Below are positions 27,929-37,949 of a stretch of 64,000 nt of DNA, piece by piece. The stretch is from Roseburia inulinivorans DSM 16841 (GTDB lineage Bacteria > Bacillota > Clostridia > Lachnospirales > Lachnospiraceae). The notes below the pieces were generated by a model that did no database searches, was not told where the DNA came from, and worked only from the letters and a program-made list of their open reading frames with translations. The position numbers were made by a program, and so were the translations under genes. The first letter of the stretch is position 1, and the number at the start of each line of letters is the position of its first letter. The DNA lies in assembly GCF_000174195.1 (NCBI RefSeq), contig NZ_ACFY01000154.1, positions 27,769-91,768 on the forward strand, in the 5' to 3' direction.

Positions 27929-28441
27929 CTACAGTCCTCTGGTCGTATCAAAAGAGTCTACAATATTCAGGAAATCACCTGAAATATCAACCGCTGCCGG
28001 AGTGATAATGAAAATGTAATTCGAAATCTTCTGAAGATTTCCGCTGATTGCAAAGCAGGAACCAGAGGTAAAGTCAATGATACGCTGCGCAATCTCTACA
28101 TCTAATCCCTCCACATTCAAAACAACTGTGCGGTTGTTTAACAATGTCTCCGTGATCTCTCTTGCATCCTCAACAGATGTCGGTTTGATCACACATACTT
28201 CCATACCAGCGAGATTCTGCTGTTTTTTGGACGGACGGATCGGTGTGACTTTTGGAGTGGTCTTTACCGGTTTTTCTTTGTAATCATCGGTAAAAGTATC
28301 CTCTTTTTCACGTTTCTTAAAAGAAGATTTTGGTTTTACTTCTTCCTCTTCGTCATCATAATCATAGTCTTCATTGTAAAAATCGTCATCGTCATCCGGA
28401 TTCAAACGCATCACATTTAAAAATTTATCAAGAAAACTCAT
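27929..28441 (-). CDS. sepF: Cell division protein SepF
   Basis: A 170-residue SepF: amphipathic membrane-binding N-terminus (MSFLDKFLNVMRLNP), an acidic then basic linker (~residues 16-75), and the SepF fold (VCVIKPTSVEDAREITETLL, VLNVEGLDVEIAQRIIDF TSG). It anchors FtsZ at the septum and shapes the ring. It is downstream of yggS and upstream of ylmH, the usual Firmicutes order. Confidence 0.95.
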   Translation of the reverse strand: MSFLDKFLNVMRLNPDDDDDFYNEDYDYDDEEEEVKPKSSFKKREKEDTFTDDYKEKPVKTTPKVTPIRPSKKQQNLAGMEVCVIKPTSVEDAREITETLLNNRTVVLNVEGLDVEIAQRIIDFTSGSCFAISGNLQKISNYIFIITPAAVDISGDFLNIVDSFDTTRGL

Positions 28442-28505
28442 TTTTTGCTGCTCCTATTAAACTGATTTTAAATTCTGCTTCTTTCTCTTACTGGTATCCG
28501 GTGCA

Positions 28506-29201
28506 TTATTGTTTGTTGTAATTGCGTGCTCCAAAAATTCCAGTTCCGACACGAACCATGGTAGCTCCCTCTTCGATTGCCACCTCGTAATCGCCTGTCA
28601 TACCCATAGACAGAATTTCCATAGATACATTATCTATGTTTTTCGCAGCGATGTCAACAGATAAATCTTTTATTTTACGGAAATACAACCGGTTATCCTC
28701 TGCATTTTCCACGTATGGCGCGATGGTCATAAGTCCTTTAATGCGGACATTTTCCAGTTCTGCGATCTCTTCCACTAACTGGATCGCATCTTCCTCGGAG
28801 ATACCGAACTTGGATTCCTCATGCGCAATATTTACCTCCACAAGGATCGGAACAATGATATTTTTCTTCTTTGCCTGAATATTGATCTCCTCTGCCAGAC
28901 GGTAGGAATCAACAGAATGGATCAGTGCAACCTGTCCGACAATGTATTTTACTTTGTTTCTCTGCAGATGTCCGATCATATGCCATTTGATATCCTTTGG
29001 CATTTTCTCGATTTTATCGCAGAGCTCCTGCACTTTATTTTCGCCGAAATCCCTGATATTTTCATCGTAAATTTCCTGAAGCATCTCAATTGGTTTTGTT
29101 TTACTGACAGCGATCAGCGTCACTTCTTCTCTCTTTCTTCCTGCGCGGTCACACGCTTCCTGTACACGTTCTTCTACATTTTTTAAATTATCTTTTAACA
29201 T
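28506..29201 (-). CDS. yggS: YggS/YlmE-family pyridoxal phosphate homeostasis protein
   Basis: A 231-residue single-domain PLP-binding barrel. The PLP lysine is in LIAVSKTKPIE (~residue 36), followed by FGENKVQEL, WHMIGHLQRNKV and, near the C-terminus, LSMGMTGDYEVAIEEGATMV RVG. The family buffers free PLP and affects amino acid metabolism. It starts the yggS-sepF-ylmH run. Confidence 0.95.
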   Translation of the reverse strand: MLKDNLKNVEERVQEACDRAGRKREEVTLIAVSKTKPIEMLQEIYDENIRDFGENKVQELCDKIEKMPKDIKWHMIGHLQRNKVKYIVGQVALIHSVDSYRLAEEINIQAKKKNIIVPILVEVNIAHEESKFGISEEDAIQLVEEIAELENVRIKGLMTIAPYVENAEDNRLYFRKIKDLSVDIAAKNIDNVSMEILSMGMTGDYEVAIEEGATMVRVGTGIFGARNYNKQ

Positions 29202-29228
29202 TTGATTTTATCTCCTTCGCCGTTGTCT

Positions 29229-30626
29229 TTATTTGATCAGCTGATTTTCATCAATCTTTGTCCCATCTAACGCAATATGGTCGTATAATGCGATGCCATA
29301 AGTTGTACCTGTCTTTACGATCGTATATTCCTCGTTCTGATATAAAACATCAATCTGCTTGAATACAGCATAACCCTTGTTAATGTTGTAAACACCCTGT
29401 AACGATGCAGTGTCTGTACCAACACGATACGTCTCACTGGAATCCTGTTTCTGCAGGATATCCCCGGAGGACACATACTCACTGTCGATATAATAGGTAT
29501 CGTCTGTCTCATAATAAATGGTTGGTGTCACAAATTCCGTGGTACTTTTTCCGTCCTTGTCCGTGCGTTCCACCAGAATTCCCTCATCGCTGGAATCCCC
29601 GCCTTTTAAGAAAAAATCGATTGGAACGGTGTAAAACTCTTTCTCGGTGATCGCGGAATTTGGAATTTTAAGACCGGTTTCTTCGGACAGTAAAAGTTCA
29701 ATCTCCACATAGCGCTCTGACGCATATCTAACCATAGCACTTTTCAGTGAGAGGATCAGATACTGCTGTCCATCACGCCCGACAATGGAATAAGTCGCGT
29801 AGGCTTCTTTTGCATCTTTTAAAAAGCGGATCTTAATTGTATCGTCATCTTTTAATGATTCCGCTGTTGCATCCGGCACTGGAACAATAATATTCCAATA
29901 TTCGCTGTCGATCAGCTTGTACTCAGGTGAACCGGCCTGGATAGCCGGGTTTGTTTTCAAATCGTTTTTGGAATAATTGGATTCGTCAAACATTGCGGCC
30001 GTAAAATTATCAACCGTAACATTTTCAAATCCGTCCGTATAATAAGTTACGATTCCTGGCACATCTGTGATCACTTTATGAAATGTATTATTGTTCTCCG
30101 CAGAAGCAACATAATCCGAGATATCATTTAAGGCGTTTACACTCAATGCCTCACTCAGAGATGCATTGACATTGTCCTTAAAGCTGTATACCTGATAATA
30201 GTTTTTTCCATCATAGGCATATAAAAAGTCATTGATGGTTTTCTCAATTTCTGCAAGGTTCTCACTGTCGATGGTACTTCCATCCTGGCTGGCCTCGTTG
30301 ATCATGTTCGAAACGTCTCCATTCTCATCAACGGAGCAGACCAAATCGCCGTAGGCTACTTTGGAACCCTCTTTTACATAATAATTCACTGCACCGGAAT
30401 AATCTGAATTGATGATTTTTTCATCGCGCAGGATCAGACCATTGTATACATTATTGACCGCAATGGTTCCCTGCTCCACCTCATAAACAGAAATATGTGT
30501 CTCTGTCAGATAACTGAACACATTAAATACCAGATAAATAAAGATGATGACAAATATAATGACACCAATATTAAAATTCATTGGTTTTCTATATTTCACA
30601 ACATTTTTGTTTTTCTTCAATTGCAT
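29229..30626 (-). CDS. HlyD-family membrane-fusion-like protein next to the division cluster
   Basis: A 465-residue protein with one N-terminal membrane anchor (GVIIFVIIFIYLVFNVFSYL) and a large extracellular part. Near residue 50-110 is a split lipoyl-like half (NGLILRDEKIINSDYSGAVN with YYVKEGSKVAYGDLV), typical of HlyD adaptors. No ABC transporter partner is adjacent; instead it sits directly upstream of yggS-sepF-ylmH with a 27-base gap, so a role in envelope or division is suggested by context only. The ATG after AAGGCAGG was preferred to the upstream GTG. Confidence 0.75.
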   Translation of the reverse strand: MQLKKNKNVVKYRKPMNFNIGVIIFVIIFIYLVFNVFSYLTETHISVYEVEQGTIAVNNVYNGLILRDEKIINSDYSGAVNYYVKEGSKVAYGDLVCSVDENGDVSNMINEASQDGSTIDSENLAEIEKTINDFLYAYDGKNYYQVYSFKDNVNASLSEALSVNALNDISDYVASAENNNTFHKVITDVPGIVTYYTDGFENVTVDNFTAAMFDESNYSKNDLKTNPAIQAGSPEYKLIDSEYWNIIVPVPDATAESLKDDDTIKIRFLKDAKEAYATYSIVGRDGQQYLILSLKSAMVRYASERYVEIELLLSEETGLKIPNSAITEKEFYTVPIDFFLKGGDSSDEGILVERTDKDGKSTTEFVTPTIYYETDDTYYIDSEYVSSGDILQKQDSSETYRVGTDTASLQGVYNINKGYAVFKQIDVLYQNEEYTIVKTGTTYGIALYDHIALDGTKIDENQLIK

Positions 30627-30756
30627 AACCTGCCTTGTTTTTCTCACTTCCGCTCATTATAGCATTTTTTACAGGGCAAAACAATGCGATTCATGTATAA
30701 AAAACGGTTTCACAGGAAAAAATAAACAAAAAGATGATATCAAAGGAGATATACTC

Positions 30757-30969
30757 ATGAAAACAAATTGGTTGGATTATACTTTACTGACATTGGTGAT
30801 CATTGGTGCCATTAACTGGGGACTAATCGGATTCTTCCGCTTTGACCTTGTTGCATTTCTGTTTGGAAATCTTTCATGGCTTTCCCGCATTGTCTATGCG
30901 CTGGTAGGTATCGGTGGTCTTTACACGATCAGTCTTTATGGAAGAATTAAAAGTGGAGACGAAGCTTAG
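30757..30969 (+). CDS. DUF378 small membrane protein
   Basis: A 70-residue protein with two membrane helices (LLTLVIIGAINWGLIGFF and IVYALVGIGGLYTISLYGR). The GAINWGLIG motif is characteristic of DUF378 (YuzA-like) proteins, whose function is unknown. A strong AAAGGAGAT site sets the start. It stands alone between divergent and convergent neighbours and is followed by a terminator. Confidence 0.85.
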   Translation: MKTNWLDYTLLTLVIIGAINWGLIGFFRFDLVAFLFGNLSWLSRIVYALVGIGGLYTISLYGRIKSGDEA

Positions 30970-30994
30970 AAAAAGGTTGAGCTGTTTTGTATGC

Positions 30995-31038
30995 AAAAAA
31001 GGTTGTTGCACTAAATCAAGTTAGCGCAGCAACCTTTT
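30995..31038. terminator. Bidirectional terminator after the DUF378 gene
   Basis: AAAAAAGGTTGTTGC (30995-31009) pairs with GCAGCAACCTTTT (31026-31038), with T-runs on both strands, between convergent genes. Confidence 0.88.
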
Positions 31039-31051
31039 AATAGCAAAGTAA

Positions 31052-31474
31052 TTATAGGGAAATGACAATCTTTGCTTTTGCACACTCAGGTAATTTGGAC
31101 TCATCTCTTGAAACACTTAAGATAAACTTCACATTGTATTTCTCACTGATGATGTCGAGTTTTTCAATTGCATGCTGGATCTCGTCATCCGTCTCAGCAA
31201 ATGCAATTGTAAGGAAACTATCAAGATACATCTCTTCCAGATCGTGATCCTGTGAAACGATTCCGCATAAGAATCCAAGGAACTCATCACAATTATCAAT
31301 TGGATAATCCATCACGTTGATGAGACGAACCTTGTTATTCAGTTCGTACATATGCTTCTGGCTTTTGTCCAGATAAACAATGTTTCCGGATGCGGTTGCA
31401 ACAGAATGATTTACTTTGGCTAATAATTCTTTGGTCTTACCCTTTCCTTTTTCGCCTGCAATAATTTCTATCAT
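31052..31474 (-). CDS. Small P-loop protein, function unknown
   Basis: A 140-residue soluble protein. The N-terminus has a Walker A loop, IIAGEKGKGKTKELLAKV (~residues 3-20), then NIVYLDKSQKHMYEL and alternating helix and strand segments like a minimal AAA or DnaA-type nucleotide-binding fold. There is no clear Walker B, so hydrolysis is uncertain. The ATG at 31474 has an eight-base spacing from AAGGAGG, unlike the one six bases earlier. I do not recognise a characterised family. Confidence 0.7.
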   Translation of the reverse strand: MIEIIAGEKGKGKTKELLAKVNHSVATASGNIVYLDKSQKHMYELNNKVRLINVMDYPIDNCDEFLGFLCGIVSQDHDLEEMYLDSFLTIAFAETDDEIQHAIEKLDIISEKYNVKFILSVSRDESKLPECAKAKIVISL

Positions 31475-31572
31475 TGTCATTTCCTCCTTATATTCCCTGT
31501 TTTATGTATTTTGAATAAAAACAGTAGGTTTTATAAAACAATTATAGTACATATGCACATAAAATACAACTG

Positions 31573-32559
31573 TTAATTCGCAAAACCACTGAGCATTTCA
31601 TTCATGAGAAGATAAAGGTTTGACTTTCCGTCTGCTTTTAAAACAATGGAGACGATCGGCTGTCCGGAAGCATTATAAGAATACAGTACCAGACAGTATC
31701 CGGCAGCTCCTGTTGTTCCGGTCTTTCCACCTACGACAGTGATCCCTTCCGGCGCTTTTTCCTTACCGGTGAGGTACTGATTTGTATTCTCCCATGTTTT
31801 CTCTACGCCCGCACCATTCACATCTGTGTATACAACATCATAACTCATCGTACTGATGATATCGAGAAACGTCTGATCCTGCACTGCATTCTGGAAAATA
31901 AGGTAGAGATCATAAACGGAGGTATAGTGATTCTCATCCGGAAGTCCGTTTGGATTGACAAAATGGGATCTTGTAGCACCCATTGCAAGTGCCTCCTGAT
32001 TCATCATATCTGCAAAACCTTCCACACTTCCGCCGATATGCTCTGCAATCGCAATTGCAGCATCGTTTCCACTCTTTAACATCATGCCATATAAGAGATC
32101 CTTAAGCTGCACCACATCACCTGCTTTTAAACCACAGACAGAAGAATCGGAAGCCTGATTTGCAGCATTTTCACTGACGGTCACATAATCTTCCAGATTT
32201 CCGTATTTTAAGGCGATATATGCAGTCAGAATCTTTGTTGTGCTGGCAGGATATAATTTTTCATAAATATTCTGTGCATAAGTCACGGTATTAGTTGCAA
32301 GATTGAAAGTTCCTGCCCCTTCTGCAACCTGGGAATCTGTCGTATCGTTTCCAATGTTCACATCATCTGCCACACACAGATTCTGAGAAAAATAAGTTTT
32401 TTCTGACCCGGCTCCCTCGGAGGCCAATCCATAATCTGCCGATGTGCTGTAGATATCATATGGATTGTCGTAACTTACTACGGTCTGTCCGCACCCGGAC
32501 ATAAAAACAGCTGCTATGCCACACAGACACAGCAGTCTCATTTTATTTATACATTTCAC
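31573..32559 (-). CDS. D-alanyl-D-alanine carboxypeptidase, lipoprotein (DacF-like)
   Basis: A 328-residue penicillin-binding protein of the S11 class. The signal peptide ends in a lipobox (AAVFMSGC, Cys ~23), so it is anchored outside the membrane. Catalytic motifs: SxxK in YPASTTKILTA, SGN in KSGNDAAIAIAEH, and KTG in GGKTGTTGAAGY. It trims pentapeptides in peptidoglycan. The start overlaps mgsA by 17 bases; a later in-frame ATG at 32541 is possible. Confidence 0.9.
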   Translation of the reverse strand: MKCINKMRLLCLCGIAAVFMSGCGQTVVSYDNPYDIYSTSADYGLASEGAGSEKTYFSQNLCVADDVNIGNDTTDSQVAEGAGTFNLATNTVTYAQNIYEKLYPASTTKILTAYIALKYGNLEDYVTVSENAANQASDSSVCGLKAGDVVQLKDLLYGMMLKSGNDAAIAIAEHIGGSVEGFADMMNQEALAMGATRSHFVNPNGLPDENHYTSVYDLYLIFQNAVQDQTFLDIISTMSYDVVYTDVNGAGVEKTWENTNQYLTGKEKAPEGITVVGGKTGTTGAAGYCLVLYSYNASGQPIVSIVLKADGKSNLYLLMNEMLSGFAN

Positions 32560-32938
32560 GCCACTCTAAATCTCCTCTGTCTAATGCTCGAATCAAAAGT
32601 TCGGCAGTGGCAAGGTTCGTTGCCAAAGGAATATTATGTGTATCACATAATTTCACAACATTATTTACATCCGGTTCATGAGATTTCGGAGTAAGTGGAT
32701 CTCTTAAGAAAATGACAAGATCGATCTCGTTATGTTCAATCTGTGCACCAAGCTGCTGGGAACCACCCAGATGTCCTGCCAGATACTTATGAACATTGAG
32801 ATTGGTCACCTCCTCGATCAGTCTTCCGGTTGTTCCGGTTGCATAAAGTTCATTCTTCGAAAGAATCCCTCTATATGCAATGCAGAAGTTCTGCATTAAT
32901 TTCTTTTTTGAATCATGCGCAATAAGTCCAATGTTCAT
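32543..32938 (-). CDS. mgsA: Methylglyoxal synthase
   Basis: A 131-residue enzyme converting dihydroxyacetone phosphate to methylglyoxal. Substrate-binding residues are seen in LIAHDSKK, ATGTTGRLIEE and GHLGGSQQLGAQI; the catalytic aspartate is in VIFLRDPLTP. The start is the ATG nine bases after AGGAGGT, seven codons inside the longest frame. It lies between rodA and the carboxypeptidase gene. Confidence 0.95.
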   Translation of the reverse strand: MNIGLIAHDSKKKLMQNFCIAYRGILSKNELYATGTTGRLIEEVTNLNVHKYLAGHLGGSQQLGAQIEHNEIDLVIFLRDPLTPKSHEPDVNNVVKLCDTHNIPLATNLATAELLIRALDRGDLEWREMYK

Positions 32939-32955
32939 TATGCGGTTACCTCCTG

Positions 32956-34059
32956 TCAATATTTTTTCGGCTGTAGTCCAACGTTCAACACAAGCCCCAC
33001 CCCTATATATAATGATAAAAGCGACGTAAGACCATAGCTGACAAATGGAAGCGGCAAACCGGTATTCGGAAGCACCCCACTTGCAACCCCAATGTTAACC
33101 AGGCTCTGAAAGCCCACCAGTGCAGCAAATCCACAGCAGATCATTTTTCCTGCGGTATCTTTTGCTTTTCTAGCAATTAATATACACTCAATCGTGATGA
33201 AAAGCAATAAAATTATAATGATAACCGTACCGATAAATCCAAGTTCTTCCCCCGCTACCGCAAAGATAAAATCTGTCTGGGGTTCCGGGATAAAGTTACC
33301 GTTTTTTACCGAAGTGGCATCTGTATTATTCAGCCCTTTTCCCCACAGCTGGCCGGAACCGATCGCCATGATGGAATTCTGCTGCTGGTAAGCATCTGCC
33401 GGGTAATCATCCGGGTAAAGCCATGCCATAACACGTGTCACCTGATAACTTTTGATAAACGGAAGTTTGTCCTGGATCAGCAACGTAAACATTATCACTG
33501 CTGATGGAATACTGACAGCCAAAACACCTGTTACTATTTTATAACTTAATCCCGCAACAAACAAGAGGGCAGCAAAAATTAATGCGGTAACAATTGTCGT
33601 TGAGAGATCCGGCTGCTTTAAAATAAGGGCAAGCGGTATGCCTGCGAGTACAAATGACAAGATCAGTACCTTCGGTGTATTGATTTTCTCTTCATGCTTC
33701 ATAAAAAAGTAGGCGAAAAACAGGATAATTAAAATTTTTGCCAGTTCAGAAGGCTGGAAACGGAATGAGCCGATCTCAAACCAGCGCTGTGCGCCACCGG
33801 CATCATCACCGGCAAACATAACGAGCAAAAGCACACCGATCATGAAAAAGTAGATCAGCCAGGAAAACTTCAAAATAAAGTTATAGTCGATCAGGGAGAG
33901 CATCACCATGATCGTAAGCCCGGCGATCATACCCAAAATCTGCTTACTCTGCACCGATGGCTTGGCACTTCCGATCAGAAGGATTCCGATCACATTTAAA
34001 ATCATCACATACATGACCAATATGAACTTATAATTTCTCAGTTTGTACTGTTTAAACAT
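32956..34059 (-). CDS. rodA: Peptidoglycan polymerase RodA (SEDS family)
   Basis: A 367-residue SEDS protein with about ten membrane segments. Family signatures include RWFEIGSFRFQPSELAKI, LILKQPDLSTTIV and PEPQTDFIFAVAGEELGFIG, then VSYGLTSLLSLYIGVG. It polymerises glycan strands for cell elongation together with PBP2, encoded three genes upstream in the same operon. It overlaps the 3' end of minE by 22 bases. Confidence 0.95.
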   Translation of the reverse strand: MFKQYKLRNYKFILVMYVMILNVIGILLIGSAKPSVQSKQILGMIAGLTIMVMLSLIDYNFILKFSWLIYFFMIGVLLLVMFAGDDAGGAQRWFEIGSFRFQPSELAKILIILFFAYFFMKHEEKINTPKVLILSFVLAGIPLALILKQPDLSTTIVTALIFAALLFVAGLSYKIVTGVLAVSIPSAVIMFTLLIQDKLPFIKSYQVTRVMAWLYPDDYPADAYQQQNSIMAIGSGQLWGKGLNNTDATSVKNGNFIPEPQTDFIFAVAGEELGFIGTVIIIILLLFITIECILIARKAKDTAGKMICCGFAALVGFQSLVNIGVASGVLPNTGLPLPFVSYGLTSLLSLYIGVGLVLNVGLQPKKY

Positions 34060-34256
34060 TGCAATTCTCTCTTTTTGTATTCTTTTAAAATGACTTTTAT
34101 CTCAATATTCTCAGGTTCTACATCCACATACTTCGTGATCACATTTCCGATGTCGCGCCGTATGTATCCCATCGTTTCTTCGTCTAAAATGTTGTTTTCA
34201 TAATGGATCATACATTTTAAACGTTCTTTTGCGGCAGTTACAGATTGTTCTCTCAT
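34038..34256 (-). CDS. minE: Cell division topological specificity factor MinE
   Basis: A 72-residue MinE. The N-terminal anti-MinCD region (VTAAKERLKCMIHYENNIL) and the C-terminal dimerisation strand (VDVEPENIEIKVILKE) are present. I set the start at the ATG five bases after GGAG; the frame begins eight codons earlier without a ribosome site. MinE drives MinD off the membrane to set the division plane. No minC is visible in the window. Confidence 0.9.
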   Translation of the reverse strand: MREQSVTAAKERLKCMIHYENNILDEETMGYIRRDIGNVITKYVDVEPENIEIKVILKEYKKRELQCLNSTN

Positions 34257-34289
34257 TTTTTCTCCATTTCTGCTATGCACAAAAGTCAG

Positions 34290-35096
34290 CTATGAATTGA
34301 TGGTCTGCTTTGCAGGCTTGTTCCAGAAGAATCCGCGGAAACGGTGTTTTTCCTGAAGAAAATCCGGGATTGGAACCGCTTCCCCCACAAGGCGTCTGCA
34401 GATGTTCTCATAACATGTCTGGGAAGTGCCTTTCTTTCCCATCATGCTCTCACCGTGATTCTGGGAAATGATAATATGTTCATCTTCCAGTACCACACCC
34501 AGAAGTTCCGTGTTCAAAAGTTCGCAGATATCGGAAATCTGAAGCATGTTTCCCTCTTTTACCAACTGTTTCCGAAATGAATTGATCAGCAGATAAGTGG
34601 AGATATCTTTTTTCCTTCGGAGCAGGCGCAAGACACAGTCCGCATCATGGACGGCCGCCACCTGTGGCGTTGTCACAACGACTACTTTATCTGCCGCGCA
34701 GACGGCAAGGTCAAAGCCGCTGTCAATTCCTGCCGGGCTATCCACAAGGATATAATCATACGACTCCTTTAATTCCTCCATGAGCGTCTGCATCGCCTCT
34801 ATCGTGATTGGCGGATGCTCCCGCACACATGCAGATGGAATGACTGAGAGGTTCGGATATCTGCGGTCTCTTATGACAGCCTGTTTCACTCTGCATTTTC
34901 CTGTGAGGACATCGACCAGATTATATACAATCCGGTTTTCAAGTCCCATCACAACATCGAGATTGCGAAGCCCGATGTCCGTGTCAATCAAAATTACTTT
35001 TTTCTCTAATAGTGAAAGTCCAACTCCGACGTTCGCTGTGGTAGTTGTTTTGCCAACGCCGCCTTTTCCTGACGTGAAAGTGATCACTTCACTCAT
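34290..35096 (-). CDS. minD: Septum site-determining ATPase MinD
   Basis: A 268-residue ParA-like ATPase with the deviant Walker A SGKGGVGKTTTTANVG (residues ~9-24), switch I/II regions (IDTDIGLRNLD, LVDSPAGIDSGFD) and a C-terminal amphipathic tail (HRFRGFFWNKP) for membrane binding. An AAGGAGG site precedes the ATG. It is followed by minE after 33 bases. Confidence 0.96.
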   Translation of the reverse strand: MSEVITFTSGKGGVGKTTTTANVGVGLSLLEKKVILIDTDIGLRNLDVVMGLENRIVYNLVDVLTGKCRVKQAVIRDRRYPNLSVIPSACVREHPPITIEAMQTLMEELKESYDYILVDSPAGIDSGFDLAVCAADKVVVVTTPQVAAVHDADCVLRLLRRKKDISTYLLINSFRKQLVKEGNMLQISDICELLNTELLGVVLEDEHIIISQNHGESMMGKKGTSQTCYENICRRLVGEAVPIPDFLQEKHRFRGFFWNKPAKQTINS

Positions 35097-35117
35097 GAAG
35101 TAAGACCTCCTTTTTAC

Positions 35118-37949
35118 TTAGTCATTAAAGCTGTTTGATGACTCACCTACATTTTCTGCCTGACCGTTCAGCAGTTCCTCAGCATCCTGAACATCAAAAT
35201 AGTAAGAAAATACATTCTTGGCATATTCAGCAGCATTATGTGATGTATAACCGAATGCGATACGAGTTGCGATCGATATCTCAGGATCACTGTACGGCGC
35301 ATATCCGACGAACAACGCATGGTTTGGACGGTTTAGACTCTGCTGTGCGGTACCGGTCTTACCTGCAACCTCAATTGGGAAATTATCAAATGTAGACAGA
35401 TTTTCCACTACCATACGTATTCCGGTATGAATGGCATTCCATTGTGTGGTATCTAATACATCCACCGTATTTCTTACTTTTGGCTCAAAGGTTTCCAATG
35501 TATTGCCATCGGAATCACATACTTTGCTCAACAATGTGTATTCATATACATTTCCATCATTTGCAATGGCAGATACATATCTTCCAAGCTGGATGGTCGC
35601 ATAGTTATTATTACTCTGTCCAATCGTTGCCATGACCGGGTATTCATCTGCAATCTGCGGATCGTTTTCCTCAATCTCCACGCCCGTTGTCTCATCTAAT
35701 CCAAGAAGCGATGCGTATTCCTGAATTTTGGAAATACCAGCCGCATCATCATAGGATGTAGAAAAATTATTCGTTGCAAGACGATAACCAACATCATAAA
35801 AGAAGTAGTTACAGGAATCACGGAGTGCCTCAGATACATTGATCAGTCCATGCGTGTAACCGTGATTTAATGCCCAGCATCGCGGATGGTTGCTGATATT
35901 TTCATACACACCCTTGTCCATGATCTGTGTCGTCGGTGTAATCACACCTGTGGCAAGACCTGCAACCGAGGATACCATTTTGAAAGTAGATCCTGGTGCG
36001 GTGCGTTCCTGCGTTGCATAGTTATAAAGTGGCTTGGACAAATCCGTGTTGAGACTTGCAAAATAATCTGCATCAACCGTATTTGCAAGACGGTTGTTAT
36101 CATATCCCGGATAACTTACCAATGCCAGCAGTTCTCCGGTTTTTACATCCGTGATCACACAGGAACCGGAGCATGGATCCAATGCAAGCTGTGCCGGTGT
36201 GATCTCAATATTCTTGATCTTATCCTTTAAAAAGCTGACCGGACTGACTGCATTCGATTCCAGGGAACTGATCTCCTCTGCATCGTAGGCAAGTACTCCC
36301 TGATCGTATAAGATCAGACACAACTGTTTCCCAGAAACAGATCCTGCCTTAATGAGATACTCATAAATAATTTTGGAAAATCCGGTATCTGTGGCAATGT
36401 CATCCATAATATAATCGCACAAAGCATCGTAGATTTCTGTCGAATCCGAGTACTTCTCATCAATTGTAAACTGTGTGATGTCAATCCAGTTCTGCGCGAT
36501 CGCATGGTTTAGGTATTCCTGGGCACTGATCGTACCACTCTGCCACTCCTGATATACCTCATCCGTTTTATCAATTGATTTCTGCAGAAGGATTTTTTTT
36601 CTCCTTCAACTGGTTGATAATATAAGTAAAATAATCCTGATCTTCCTCTCCGAGTGAACCAAATGCTGCCGGGGATGCCCCCTTCAACTCGCTGGTCACA
36701 GACGAGAGGACGGTCTGCTGTCTGCCGGAGAAAATATGCATGACAGCTTTTTCATTTTCGGTTGCTTTTTCATCTGAAAAATGTTCAATATCGATCACAT
36801 TATTATTTACCAGTGCGAAATAAACGTCAGTGATCGGGATATTCATCTCAGAACCGGAACTTTCAATATTGGAATATACAATACCTGCGATCTCCTGCTC
36901 TAACAGATCATATGCAGCAATCTGTAAGTTCTTATCGATCGACAGATAAACATCATTTCCGGCAGAAGGTTCCTCGCGTTCCAAAACCTCCACCGCTTTT
37001 CCAAGATAATCGACATAAAGCTTTTCATAGCCTTTTGTTCCCTGCAGGGACGCATCCATCACCTGTTCAATACCGGCTTTTCCGACCACGTCGTTTAAAG
37101 TATAGTTGTCGTTATCCGCAGATAAACTCTCGTACTCTTCGGTAGAAATTTTTCCAGTGTAGCCGATAATCGATGCAAAATATTCAGCATCATTGTATTT
37201 ACGGATCGTATCGTCAATGACTTCCACACCCTGAAGCTTTGATGTATTCTCACTCACGTAAGCAACAGACTCCTCAGAGACATCGCTTGCGATCGTGGTA
37301 GCAATATATTTCTGATAGCTGTTTTCAGACATTGCATAGCGCACCACTGTGATTTTATATGCCATATCTTCAGCATAATCTTCACTGATTCCAAAACGTG
37401 TCACTTTCAGATAATCCATAACCTGGTCAGCAGTCGCTTCCGCCTGATTGTAACCAAGTTTTTTGTCATACTTCAGATCAGAATAAGATGCCTGACCGAA
37501 AACATCTGCAAGAAAACGTTTTAATGAACTTCCGCTCACAGTGAATTCGTAATTTCCATTATCGTTCACTGTAATTTTAAAATTATTGATAATGTCATCC
37601 CCATTTTTTTCCAGGGCAGTAATGATATCAGCAATTTCTGCATTTAAAAGTTTATTTTTTCTTTGGTAGAATCATAGGAACCATTATCCTCGATCGTAAT
37701 GGAATATGCGAGTTCATTGTAGGCGAGCACTTCACCATTGCGGTCTAAAATATTTCCTCTGGTACTGTTTAACGTACGTTCCCGGACAATCTTTAACGTG
37801 TAATTGTCCTGGTATTCTGCGCCCTTTATGATCTGAAGCTGGAACATCCGGAAAATCAGCACAGAAAACAAAAGAACCATCACGGTTGCTGCGACAAGCA
37901 GTCTCGATCTGAAGATCGTACGGAAAAACTCTTTGATATTATCAAACAA
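35118..37949 (-). CDS. mrdA: Penicillin-binding protein 2, elongation transpeptidase, two apparent frameshifts
   Basis: About 943 residues after removing one extra T at 36593-36600 and restoring one at 37655-37660. One N-terminal membrane helix (RLLVAATVMVLLFSVLIFRM), a pedestal domain, then the transpeptidase domain with SxxK in PGSTFKMVS, SxN in RDSCNYFFYD and KTG in VAGKTGTAQQ. The protein is ~300 residues longer than usual PBP2: about 240 residues lie between the start of the transpeptidase domain (DVYLSIDKNLQIAAYDLLEQ) and the strand DVKTGELLALVSYPGYDN. A TTG start is used, overlapping mreD; AGGAG lies upstream. It cross-links peptidoglycan with RodA. Confidence 0.88.
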
